From Anaerolineaceae bacterium (GTDB lineage Bacteria > Chloroflexota > Anaerolineae > Anaerolineales > Anaerolineaceae): a DNA stretch of 17,060 nt. The first letter of the stretch is position 1; each line of letters begins with the position of its first letter. A model generated the notes under the pieces. It saw only the letters and a program-made list of their open reading frames with translations, ran no database searches and was not told the origin of the DNA. The position numbers and the translations under genes were made by a program. Below, piece after piece: positions 5,958 through 13,488 of the stretch. The stretch is taken from NCBI GenBank assembly GCA_027348305.1, contig DAIEPS010000017.1, positions 1 through 17,060 on the forward strand. Reading direction: 5' to 3'.

Positions 5958-6728
5958 ATGAACGCTAAGCAAAACAAAGCAATCCAGGTTATGGGGCTGC
6001 AAAAGTCCTACAAGACAGTTCATGTTCTGAAAGGTGTCGATTTTGAGGTGGAAAAAGGCAGCATCTTTGCCCTGCTCGGCTCCAACGGCGCAGGCAAGAC
6101 CACGATCATTAAAATCCTCACCACGCTGCTTAAGCAGGACGGCGGAACAGCCACCGTTAACGGTTTCGATGTTGCGGCAAAAGCGGACCTGGTGCGGCAG
6201 TCGATCAGTTTGACCGGGCAGTTTGCCGCCGTGGACGAGATCCTGACCGGGCGGGAGAATTTGATCATGATCGCCAACCTGCGGCATCTCAAGAATCCGC
6301 GCCAGATCGCTGAAGACCTGCTCAACCGTTTTGGGCTGAGCGATGCCGCGGACCGCAGGGTCTCAACCTATTCGGGTGGCATGCGCCGCAGGCTCGATAT
6401 TGCCATGAGCCTGGTCGGAAACCCGCAGGTCATTTTTCTTGATGAGCCAACCACCGGGCTGGATCCCGAAGGACGCATCGAGGTATGGAAGACGGTCAAA
6501 GCGCTGGCCGCCAACGGCACAACCGTATTTTTAACCACTCAATATCTCGAAGAAGCCGAACAGCTTGCAGACCGGATCGTCATCCTGCATGAGGGAAAGA
6601 TCATCGCCAACGGCACGCTCGCCGACCTGAAAAAACTGTTCCCACCCGCAAAGGTGGAGTATATAGAAAAACAGCCGAGTCTGGAAGATGTGTTCCTGGC
6701 GATCGTCGGCAAGAAAGAGGAAAATTAA
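5958..6728 (+). CDS. ABC transporter ATP-binding protein (DrrA-like drug efflux)
   Basis: The ATPase subunit of a two-gene exporter, 256 residues. Walker A is GSNGAGKTT (41-49), the Q-loop TGQFAAVDE (86-94), the signature YSGGM (138-142) and Walker B IFLDE (159-163), followed by TTGLDP; the H-loop position reads TTQY, with Gln replacing the usual His. The Q-loop wording, the TTQY motif and the C-terminal PSLEDVFLAIVG block are characteristic of the DrrA/daunorubicin-resistance group, in which Gln at that site is normal. It is shorter than the roughly 310 residues usual for DrrA, mainly by a compact region before the LEDVF block. ATG 5958 has AGAAAGGA 7 bases upstream. The permease start follows the stop immediately. 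The substrate is unknown. Confidence 0.93.
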   Translation: MNAKQNKAIQVMGLQKSYKTVHVLKGVDFEVEKGSIFALLGSNGAGKTTIIKILTTLLKQDGGTATVNGFDVAAKADLVRQSISLTGQFAAVDEILTGRENLIMIANLRHLKNPRQIAEDLLNRFGLSDAADRRVSTYSGGMRRRLDIAMSLVGNPQVIFLDEPTTGLDPEGRIEVWKTVKALAANGTTVFLTTQYLEEAEQLADRIVILHEGKIIANGTLADLKKLFPPAKVEYIEKQPSLEDVFLAIVGKKEEN

Positions 6729-7496
6729 ATGCAAGCGACCAAGAAATACTATTTCAGCGATATGGGTGTCATGCTCTCGCGTTCGATGCGCCATATCTTC
6801 CGCAGCATGGATACCATCATGACCGTCACCATCACACCGATAGCCATGATGTTGCTGTTCGTTTATGTGTTCGGCGGCGCCATCCAGACCGGTACAGCAA
6901 ACTATGTCAATTACCTGCTACCCGGCATTATGTTGATCGCGATCGCCAGCGGCATTTCCTACACGGCCTACCGCCTGTTCCTGGATATGCAGAGCGGCAT
7001 CTTTGACCGCTTCCATTCCATGCCGATCGCGCGTTCCGCGGCGTTGTGGGGGCACGTGTTGACCTCGCTCGTATCCAACGCCATCTCGGTGATGGTCATC
7101 ATCCTAGTAGCGCTGATCATGGGCTTCCGCTCGCCGGCGGGGGTATTGTCATGGCTGGCCGTGGCTGGCATTCTCGCACTGTTCACGCTGGCCCTGACCT
7201 GGATCGCGGCGATCGCAGGGCTTTCAGCAAAATCAATGGACGGCGCAACAGGTTTTGCCTACCCGATCATCTTTCTGCCATTCATCAGCTCGGCGTTCGT
7301 GCCCACGGCCTCGATGCCAAAAGTGGTGCGTGCATTCGCTGAAAACCAACCGGTGACCTCGATCGTGGACGCCATCCGTGCGCTGCTCTCCAACCAGCCA
7401 GTGGGCAGTGAACTGTGGGTTGCGCTTGCCTGGTGTGTCGGGATAATGGTCGTAGCTTATTTCTTTGCGATGAGGATCTATCAGAAACGTGTTTGA
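6729..7496 (+). CDS. ABC-2 type transporter permease (DrrB-like)
   Basis: The membrane subunit paired with the preceding ATPase, 255 residues. About six transmembrane helices are visible, near residues 29-50, 59-79, 108-131, 139-163, 173-192 and 229-248. Family landmarks include GIFDRFHSMPIARSA in the cytoplasmic coupling region, PIIFLPFISSAFVP, and ENQPVTSIVDAIRALL near the C-terminus, as in DrrB proteins. The start codon directly abuts the ATPase stop. A strong hairpin terminator 40 bases downstream closes the operon. Export of a hydrophobic drug or lipid-like compound is the family expectation. Confidence 0.92.
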   Translation: MQATKKYYFSDMGVMLSRSMRHIFRSMDTIMTVTITPIAMMLLFVYVFGGAIQTGTANYVNYLLPGIMLIAIASGISYTAYRLFLDMQSGIFDRFHSMPIARSAALWGHVLTSLVSNAISVMVIILVALIMGFRSPAGVLSWLAVAGILALFTLALTWIAAIAGLSAKSMDGATGFAYPIIFLPFISSAFVPTASMPKVVRAFAENQPVTSIVDAIRALLSNQPVGSELWVALAWCVGIMVVAYFFAMRIYQKRV

Positions 7497-7535
7497 CATA
7501 CATCTTGGTCAAAAAGAACAGAAACTGGTTAATAG

Positions 7536-7575
7536 TAATGCCTCCAATCCAATGGAGGCATTATTTGTTTATCTT
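7536..7575 (+). terminator. Rho-independent terminator after the ABC operon
   Basis: A perfect 11-bp stem TAATGCCTCCA (7536-7546) / TGGAGGCATTA (7553-7563) with a 6-base loop is followed by a T-rich tail (TTGTTTATCTTTTT). It separates the ABC cassette from the MerR operon. Confidence 0.88.
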
Positions 7576-7592
7576 TTTCAAAAAATTGCCCC

Positions 7593-7623
7593 TTGACTTG
7601 GAGCTAACTCCAGGTGTTATAGT
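7593..7623 (+). promoter_or_regulatory. MerR-type promoter with 19-bp spacer and central dyad
   Basis: TTGACT (7593-7598) and TATAGT (7618-7623) are 19 bases apart, the over-long spacing typical of MerR-activated promoters. The spacer contains the dyad ACTTGGAG-CTAA-CTCCAGGT (7596-7615), with 7 of 8 pairs matched. It resembles the CTTGGAG..CTCCAAG operators known for NmlR/AdhR-type regulators. The MerR gene begins 20 bases later, so it is probably autoregulated, with the whole operon under this promoter. Confidence 0.85.
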
Positions 7624-7642
7624 ATTGATGGAGGTAAAAAAC

Positions 7643-8017
7643 ATGAAAATTGCTGAAGTGAGTGAAAAATACGGCTTATCCCTGGATACGCTTCGTTATT
7701 ATGAACGCATTGGACTCATCCCCACCGTGACCCGCACCCCGAACGGCATCCGCGAATACGGCGAGATGGATATCAAACGGGTTGAGTTCATTAAATGCAT
7801 GCGCAGTGCCGGGCTGCCGATTGAAGTGCTGATCGATTATGTCGGTTTGGTGCAGCAAGGCGATGCGACCGTCGAAGCGCGTAAGGAAATCTTGAAGGAG
7901 CAGCGCGAACTGTTGGCAGGGAAGATCGCGGAACTGCAAAAAACACTTGACTTATTGGATTACAAGATCAGTGTCTATGAAAACAAACTGCTGACCAAAG
8001 AACAAGGGATCATTTAG
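7643..8017 (+). CDS. MerR-family regulator, NmlR/AdhR-like
   Basis: A 124-residue activator/repressor. The N-terminal MerR winged helix includes MKIAEVSEKYGLSLDTLRYYERIGLIP in two adjoining motifs (residues 1-13 and 14-27) and REYGEMDIKRVEFI. A long dimerisation helix spans about 75-120. It lacks the metal-binding cysteine pattern of MerR/ZntR, but has a single cysteine at position 52 in KCMRSAGLPIE. That is the residue conserved in NmlR/AdhR proteins that sense aldehydes and other electrophiles. I chose ATG 7643 because GGAGGT lies 7 bases upstream. It is the first of five co-oriented, closely spaced genes and probably activates them. Confidence 0.93.
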   Translation: MKIAEVSEKYGLSLDTLRYYERIGLIPTVTRTPNGIREYGEMDIKRVEFIKCMRSAGLPIEVLIDYVGLVQQGDATVEARKEILKEQRELLAGKIAELQKTLDLLDYKISVYENKLLTKEQGII

Positions 8018-8040
8018 TGGAAGTATAGAGGAGACATAAA

Positions 8041-9009
8041 ATGGAAAAACGACTGTTAGGTAAAAGTGGATTGGAAGTATCAGCTATGGGGCTTGGCTGC
8101 ATGAGAATGAGTTTCGGTGATACACCCACGGATAAACAAGAAATGATTACCTTTTTGCATAAAGCCGTCGAACGCGGCGTGACGTTCTTTGATACCGCAG
8201 AAGTGTATGGCCCTTACACTAACGAAGAACTTTTAGGCGAGGCACTGGAACCCTTCAAAGGCAAAATTGTCATTGCCACCAAATTTGGACACAATTTGAT
8301 CCCCGGGAAAACCGGCAGAGAAGCCATGAATGGTTTAAACAGCCGGCCAGAACAGATCAAAAAAGTGGCAGATGCTTCATTAAAACGTCTGAGGGTTGAA
8401 AGTCTTGACCTTTTTTATCAACACCGGCCGGATCCCAATGTTCCCATCGAAGATGTGGCAGGGGCAGTGAAAGACTTGATCCAGGCTGGCAAAGTGAAGC
8501 ACTTTGGCCTCTCTGAAGCAGATGCAGGCCTGATCCGTAGAGCCCATGCGGTTCAACCTGTAACAGCCATACAGAGTGAGTATTCGATCTGGTTCAGAGA
8601 GGTTGAATCTGCAGTGCTGCCCGCCTGTGAGGAACTTGGGATCGGTTTTGTGCCATTCAGTCCGTTGGGTAGGGGTTTCTTGACCGGCAAGATCGACGAG
8701 ACGACCAGCTTTGACAGTTCAGACATTCGCGCCAATAATCCACGCTTTACTCAGGAGGCGATCAAGGCCAACCGGGTTGTAGTTGAGTTGCTTCAAAAGA
8801 TCGCTTCAAGCCTCGGCGCAACACCGGCCCAGATCGCATTGGCCTGGCTGCTGGCTCAAAAACCGTGGATCGTTCCCATCCCAGGATCGCGCAGGTTGGA
8901 AAGACTGGATGAGAACAACGGCGCCGTGTCAATCAAATTGACGGATGAAAACCTCAAAGAGATCGATCAAGCCATGGCGGAGATCAAGGTTGTCGGCAGC
9001 CGGTATTAA
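8041..9009 (+). CDS. Aldo/keto reductase 1
   Basis: An NADPH-dependent carbonyl reductase of the AKR superfamily, 322 residues, cytosolic. The full catalytic tetrad is present: Asp51 and Tyr56 in FFDTAEVYG, Lys81 in IATKFG and His128 in YQHRPD. The C-terminal cofactor segment reads IPIPGSRRLERLDEN, close to the usual nucleotide-phosphate-binding motif. Overall it is nearest to the YakC/AKR13-like group, in which substrates are small aldehydes and ketones. GGAGA lies 6 bases before the ATG, and 23 bases separate it from the MerR gene. With a Cys52 MerR in front, aldehyde detoxification is the likely role. Confidence 0.95.
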   Translation: MEKRLLGKSGLEVSAMGLGCMRMSFGDTPTDKQEMITFLHKAVERGVTFFDTAEVYGPYTNEELLGEALEPFKGKIVIATKFGHNLIPGKTGREAMNGLNSRPEQIKKVADASLKRLRVESLDLFYQHRPDPNVPIEDVAGAVKDLIQAGKVKHFGLSEADAGLIRRAHAVQPVTAIQSEYSIWFREVESAVLPACEELGIGFVPFSPLGRGFLTGKIDETTSFDSSDIRANNPRFTQEAIKANRVVVELLQKIASSLGATPAQIALAWLLAQKPWIVPIPGSRRLERLDENNGAVSIKLTDENLKEIDQAMAEIKVVGSRY

Positions 9010-9016
9010 GGGACGG

Positions 9017-9994
9017 ATGAAAAATCTAAACAAGAATTTACTGGGCGTTTTATCGCTCTTGATGGGTATATTCATCTTCTCATTGCAAGATATAACCGTG
9101 AAGAGGATGGGCGGCAGCTATCCGATCCTGGAAATCGTGATTCTACGCACAGTCATCGCCATCCCGATCACATTGGTCCTTTACCGTATGGAAGGGCAGA
9201 AGGGGCTGCCCAAAACAAAGCAGCCCAGGCTCGAAATCCTGCGCGGTGCTTTTCTCTTTTTATCATATACAACTTACTTCATGGGGCTGGCATCCCTGCC
9301 CTTAGCTGAGATCTCGGCGATCAAGTTTTCAACACCCTTAATGATCACGCTGTTATCAGTGATGTTGCTGGGTGAGAAAGTCAGTTCGAAAAAGTGGATC
9401 GCGCTCGTTGTGGGGTTCATTGGGGTGTTGATCATCATCCAGCCCACTTCGGCGCACTTTAATATCGGGTCCATTTTTATCCTGTTGAATGTGGTGTTCT
9501 ATGTGCTTTCCGTGATGGTGACGCGGCGGCTGCAAACCACCGAGAGCAGCGCCACCATGGGGTATTTCAGCACCTTCGTCTACCTGGCGTTTTCGGCTGT
9601 TTTAGCCCCGATCGTGATCGCGATCGGTCCCATGCCCAACGCGGACCCGAGCATCGCGTTCCTTTTCCACGCCTGGAGCCTGCCAACCTGGCTGGATCTG
9701 ATCATCATCTGCGGCCTTGCCTTGATCTGGGCAGGGGGTATGTTCTTTATCGCAAAGGCTTACAGCCTTGCCTCTGCATCCGTGGTGGCGCCGTTTGAAT
9801 ATATGTCGCTGCCCATCAATACCACCTGGGGTCTGCTGCTGTGGCACCAATTCCCCTCATGGGTGACACTGGTGGGCGCGGCGCTGACCATGGGCAGCAG
9901 TCTGTATTCCTTGCTGATTGGGCAGAGAGAAAGAAAGAAAGAAAAAATTACCCTTGAAGAAGAAATAGCCAACTTCGAACACGAATTGGATTAG
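9017..9994 (+). CDS. EamA/DMT-family membrane transporter
   Basis: A 325-residue member of the drug/metabolite transporter superfamily with two EamA repeats (about 8-140 and 150-290) and roughly ten transmembrane helices. The first repeat has LRTVIAIP and the conserved LPLAEISAIKFSTPLMITLLS stretch (split by the membrane); the second has AKAYSLASASVVAPFEYMSL. A charged, hydrophilic tail (after about residue 303) ends the protein. I chose ATG 9017, 7 bases after the stop of aldo/keto reductase 1, with AAGGGA just ahead; the longer upstream frame would run inside the reductase gene. It probably exports a metabolite related to the operon's function; the substrate cannot be told from sequence. 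Confidence 0.9.
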   Translation: MKNLNKNLLGVLSLLMGIFIFSLQDITVKRMGGSYPILEIVILRTVIAIPITLVLYRMEGQKGLPKTKQPRLEILRGAFLFLSYTTYFMGLASLPLAEISAIKFSTPLMITLLSVMLLGEKVSSKKWIALVVGFIGVLIIIQPTSAHFNIGSIFILLNVVFYVLSVMVTRRLQTTESSATMGYFSTFVYLAFSAVLAPIVIAIGPMPNADPSIAFLFHAWSLPTWLDLIIICGLALIWAGGMFFIAKAYSLASASVVAPFEYMSLPINTTWGLLLWHQFPSWVTLVGAALTMGSSLYSLLIGQRERKKEKITLEEEIANFEHELD

Positions 9995-10018
9995 GTTTTT
10001 TACAAAGGAGGTTGTCTC

Positions 10019-10390
10019 ATGGCAAATTGGACAAGTGACGAACTCAATAAGATCGGTAATGCTGAAGAATTGTTGATCGCATCCAGGCGAAATGACGGCA
10101 CACTGCGCAAACAGGTGATCATCTGGGTCATCCGCCTTGGAGATGATCTTTACGTCAGGTCAGTTAGAGGACGTGGTTCATGGTGGTTTAAGGGCATTCA
10201 AACCCGGCATGAAGGCAGGATCGAGGCGGGCGGGGTGGTGAAGGACGTCCGTTTCGAAGAAGTCAATAATTTGAATGACGAGATTGATGCTGTTTACCGC
10301 AAAAAGTACAGCCGCTATGCAGCCAGCATCATCAACAGTATCATCAGTCAGGATGCCAGGTCAGCCACTCTAAAACTCGCGGCTGTATAA
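10019..10390 (+). CDS. DUF2255 family protein
   Basis: A 123-residue soluble protein of the DUF2255 family, function unknown. Hallmarks are WTSDELNKI at the start, IIWVIRLGDDLYVRSVRG (34-51), WWFKG (55-59) and GRIEAGGVVKDVRFE (66-80). The layout resembles small beta-barrel flavin-binding split-barrel proteins, which is a possible but unproven relation. AAAGGAGGT gives a strong ribosome site 6 bases before ATG 10019. It sits between the transporter and the second aldo/keto reductase with gaps of 24 and 33 bases, so it is co-transcribed with them. Confidence 0.88.
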   Translation: MANWTSDELNKIGNAEELLIASRRNDGTLRKQVIIWVIRLGDDLYVRSVRGRGSWWFKGIQTRHEGRIEAGGVVKDVRFEEVNNLNDEIDAVYRKKYSRYAASIINSIISQDARSATLKLAAV

Positions 10391-10423
10391 GTCGGTATAT
10401 ACCTTACTTTAGGAGCACACACC

Positions 10424-11404
10424 ATGGAATACACACGATTAGGATCAACCGGCATGCAGGTTTCGCGTATTTGCCTGGGCTGCATGACCTTTGGAAAACG
10501 AACAGACCGCTGGCAATATGTGTTGGAGGAAGAAGAAAGCCGTCCGTTTATCAAACAGGCGCTTGAAGCAGGCATCAATTTCTTTGACACCGCCAACGTG
10601 TATTCAAACGGCGCCAGCGAAGAGATCCTTGGGCGCGCCTTGAAGGATTTTGCCAGGCGGGATGAAGTGGTCATCGCCACCAAAGTCCATGGCAAAATGT
10701 CAAAAGCCCCCAACGGCGGCGGACTTTCACGCAAGGCGATCATGAGCGAGATCGACAACAGTTTGCGACGGCTGGGAACGGATTATGTTGACCTTTACCA
10801 GATCCACCGCTGGGATTATGAGACCCCCATTGAGGAAACAATGGAAGCCCTGAACGATGTGGTCAGGGCCGGTAAGGCTCTCTACATCGGGGCATCTGCC
10901 ATGCATGCCTGGCAGTTTGCCAAGGCGCTTTTCACCTCTGACCTGCACGGCTGGACGCGCTTTGTCAGCATGCAGCCGCATTACAACCTGATCTACCGCG
11001 AAGATGAGCGCGAAATGCTCAACCTGTGTGTGGATCAAAAGATCGGCGTGATCCCCTTTTCGCCGCTGGCACGCGGTGTGTTAAGCCGCAGCCCTACCAC
11101 GACCTTTGACGAAACACGGCGGGCGCAAACCGATAGGCTGACCAAAGACCGTTATGACCGTGAAGATAACCGGACGGTGGTTGAACGCGTCAGCGAGCTG
11201 GCTGAAGCGAAAGGTGTCTCCATGTCGCAAATTGCTTTGGCCTGGGTACTTTCAAAGCCAGTCATTTCCGCCCCGATCATTGGTGCCACGAAACCGCTGC
11301 ACCTTGAGGATGCTGTCGCGGCGCTCGCGGTGAAATTGAGCATGGATGAGATCCAACGCCTTGAAGAACCTTATACGCCCCATCCGGTGATCAGCTACCA
11401 GTGA
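10424..11404 (+). CDS. Aldo/keto reductase 2 (YajO-like)
   Basis: A second NADPH-dependent carbonyl reductase, 326 residues. Tetrad residues are Asp55 and Tyr60 (FFDTANVYSNG), Lys87 (IATKVHG) and His128 (YQIHRWD). MQPHYNLIYREDEREM and IPFSPLARGVLSR match the YajO/AKR11-like group, whose members reduce diverse aldehydes and are annotated in some species with thiamine-precursor metabolism. It is only distantly similar to reductase 1, so this is not a local duplication. AGGAG lies 9 bases before the ATG, and a perfect GGTATATACC palindrome (10394-10403) lies between DUF2255 and this gene. It is the last gene of the MerR-led operon. Confidence 0.95.
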   Translation: MEYTRLGSTGMQVSRICLGCMTFGKRTDRWQYVLEEEESRPFIKQALEAGINFFDTANVYSNGASEEILGRALKDFARRDEVVIATKVHGKMSKAPNGGGLSRKAIMSEIDNSLRRLGTDYVDLYQIHRWDYETPIEETMEALNDVVRAGKALYIGASAMHAWQFAKALFTSDLHGWTRFVSMQPHYNLIYREDEREMLNLCVDQKIGVIPFSPLARGVLSRSPTTTFDETRRAQTDRLTKDRYDREDNRTVVERVSELAEAKGVSMSQIALAWVLSKPVISAPIIGATKPLHLEDAVAALAVKLSMDEIQRLEEPYTPHPVISYQ

Positions 11405-11689
11405 TCATTATGTCTTCTTGGAGAAAACAAAGAGGGCTTTTCCACGCAGCTTGCTGCGATAAAAGGGGCTGAAATATTTGCCTCACCCCATCTACCTCTC
11501 GCTTCGCTCGGGTACGCAACATTCGCGCCTCTCCATCCCGCGGATGGAGAGGGGCAGGGGAGAGGCCGGAGTTATTAAGTATGTTTGTCGCTCTTATATG
11601 ATAAATGAACTTGATACCCCGTAGCTTGCTTTGGGGAGGATTCATCTCCATGAAATGAATTGTAATAATAAATTTCAAACCTAATGTAA
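11405..11689. repeat. Non-coding repeat-rich junction with a third GC-rich palindrome
   Basis: No gene is supported here. A CGCAGC/GCTGCG hairpin (11445-11450, 11453-11458) comes first. It is followed by CCTCACCCC (11481-11489), an interposed CTCGCTTCGCTCGGGTACGC-type stretch, and then an 11-bp perfect stem CCTCTCCATCC (11528-11538) / GGATGGAGAGG (11542-11552). That stem is the same core as the palindrome at 2251-2279. A second imperfect hairpin CCCCGTAGCTTGCTTTGGGG (11617-11636) shares the AGCTTGCT centre with the first. The junction lies between convergent genes, a usual place for such extragenic repeats to build up. Confidence 0.7.
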
Positions 11690-11720
11690 AAAGCATCCCT
11701 TAACAAAAGGGATGCTTTTC
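11690..11720. terminator. Bidirectional terminator between convergent operons
   Basis: A perfect 13-bp stem AAAAGCATCCCTT (11690-11702) / AAGGGATGCTTTT (11708-11720) with a 5-base loop has A and T runs on its two flanks. It can serve the plus-strand MerR operon (286 bases after its last stop) and, more closely, the minus-strand glycosyltransferase operon ending at 11744. Confidence 0.85.
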
Positions 11721-11743
11721 AAGTAACCACTTTTTTTTGAATG

Positions 11744-13483
11744 TTATTTGATCCTTTTATAGACTCTTCCCTCTGAGTCAGAGTAAACCAGCGACCATTC
11801 CTTCAACCATGAAGGGCTGTCCACTTCCGCAGGATAGCCTGACATGCCGATCCAGTTGGTCTGCAGAAAAACATAATAATCGGCCGGTTTTTGGCGGCTG
11901 ATCGAATTGGTCAGGTCTTTGCCAAACAGGTAAAAGGGCAGGCCGTTCTCGATCCACACGGTTGAGTGGGTCACATTCTTCTGGATGTAATCATAAGCGC
12001 TGAAATAGCCGTCCACGCCGACCGGGCTGGTGTATTGATCGCGAAGGACGAGCGTGTTAGCTTCATCCATTTTTAAACGGCTGAAATTGACAACACATCC
12101 AAGGATGCAGGTGCCTGCCATGCCGGCCACCAGCGCGGAATTGATGATCGTCTTCCAGGTTCTGTTTTTGGAGTCAAGCAGCCAGTGGAAGGCGGGATCG
12201 AGCAAAAAGAAGAGCAGTGGAATCTCAAAGACCAGAAGATAAAAACCCAATCTCCAAAAGATGACGGCGGGTGCCTGGTCAGCGCCAAAATACAAGACTG
12301 CCGGGTTGATCACGAAAGTAACCACCAGCACGAAAAACGCAGCCGGGACGGTCCAGTTCACATGCTTGAAGAGGAATGTTGCGGCAACGGCAGCCAGCAA
12401 GAGAACAATGATCAAGTAGGAATTGAATCCAAGGTGATGGGTGAAAAGGGGATTGGTCAGATTTGCGAGGATGCTCAGGCTTTGCAGATGGAGGGATTCC
12501 GTGCTGATCAACGTGCCTTGAACGGCAATGTTGCGGATGATCCACAACAAGCCTGAAAGGTTGATCAGGATGATGCCCACCCAAAGGGCAATCTCTTTCT
12601 TTTCAATTTTCTTGTTCTTGATCCACCTTGTGATCTCGCAAACCAGGACAAGCACCCAGATAAAAGCAAGCAGGGGGAACCCGTTGGGTTTTGTCGCAGC
12701 GATCAGCATGCTGGTTAAGGCCAGACCGATCAGGTTGTAGTTCTTTTTATCCGGTCCAATAGGGGCAAAAAAGATAAAGGCGATCATGGCTGCGGTGAGG
12801 AAGAAATCGTTCTTTCCAATGGTAAAAGCCATGATCCTGAAGATCATAAACGGGTTCAGGCTGGTCAGCCTGATAATGTCGTAGCTGGCGGTGATGAATA
12901 CCACGATAAAGAAAACAAACGAAGCCGGAATCCTTGAGTAGCGGTTGGTGATGAGGAAAAATGAAAGGATAAAGAACAAGAGGATGAGCGCCTGTACCAT
13001 GCCGATCAGGTATCCGCCTTTGCTGATCAACAGTGAGGCGGCAAGCAAAGATTCAAAGCCATAAGGATATTCGCCATAAGCAATGGAAAGATCCCAACTG
13101 GAGTGCGTGACCACCATTTCAGCGGCTTTGGGAAGATGATATAACCCGGCATCCCAATTCAATTCATGATTGATCCCCGAGTAAGGCCAGAGAGCCAAAG
13201 GCAGAAACAACACAACCAGCAGCAGCGCCACGCCAGCCACGACCGCGACGGTCGACATCCATTTGGGGATTTGGATCTTGCGGGGGTTTTCAAGCGAACT
13301 CAGCAGGAATCCGTATGAAAATTTGTACAGCAGCACTCCAAATAAACCGGAAAAGAACAGGGTGAAAATGAGCACCATCCATGGGGTATAGAGCCTGGCA
13401 AAACCCAGAAGCTGCCCGGTGACAACCTCACCGGCAATCAGTGAAAGCAGGACGATATAGATATGGACGGTGACCTTTTTCAT
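11744..13483 (-). CDS. Polytopic membrane protein, GT-C glycosyltransferase-like
   Basis: A 579-residue integral membrane protein with about 11-13 hydrophobic helices and a short soluble C-terminal domain (about 480-579). The loop after the third helix contains NWDAGLYHLPKAAEMV (Asp111, His116), the position where GT-C enzymes carry their catalytic acidic residue. An EYPYGFESLLAA segment follows, also reminiscent of this fold. No soluble catalytic domain or signal-cleavage site is seen. It starts 5 bases after the stop of the GT39-like gene with no good ribosome site of its own, so it is likely translationally coupled. I infer transfer of a sugar from a polyprenyl-phosphate donor to a surface lipid or protein. 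Family-level identity is uncertain. Confidence 0.7.
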   Translation of the reverse strand: MKKVTVHIYIVLLSLIAGEVVTGQLLGFARLYTPWMVLIFTLFFSGLFGVLLYKFSYGFLLSSLENPRKIQIPKWMSTVAVVAGVALLLVVLFLPLALWPYSGINHELNWDAGLYHLPKAAEMVVTHSSWDLSIAYGEYPYGFESLLAASLLISKGGYLIGMVQALILLFFILSFFLITNRYSRIPASFVFFIVVFITASYDIIRLTSLNPFMIFRIMAFTIGKNDFFLTAAMIAFIFFAPIGPDKKNYNLIGLALTSMLIAATKPNGFPLLAFIWVLVLVCEITRWIKNKKIEKKEIALWVGIILINLSGLLWIIRNIAVQGTLISTESLHLQSLSILANLTNPLFTHHLGFNSYLIIVLLLAAVAATFLFKHVNWTVPAAFFVLVVTFVINPAVLYFGADQAPAVIFWRLGFYLLVFEIPLLFFLLDPAFHWLLDSKNRTWKTIINSALVAGMAGTCILGCVVNFSRLKMDEANTLVLRDQYTSPVGVDGYFSAYDYIQKNVTHSTVWIENGLPFYLFGKDLTNSISRQKPADYYVFLQTNWIGMSGYPAEVDSPSWLKEWSLVYSDSEGRVYKRIK

Positions 13484-13488
13484 TTAAT

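Noticed and set aside
7415..7642. N-terminal extension of the MerR protein
   Set aside because: It would overlap the ABC permease end, the terminator and the MerR promoter; GGAGGT supports ATG 7643.
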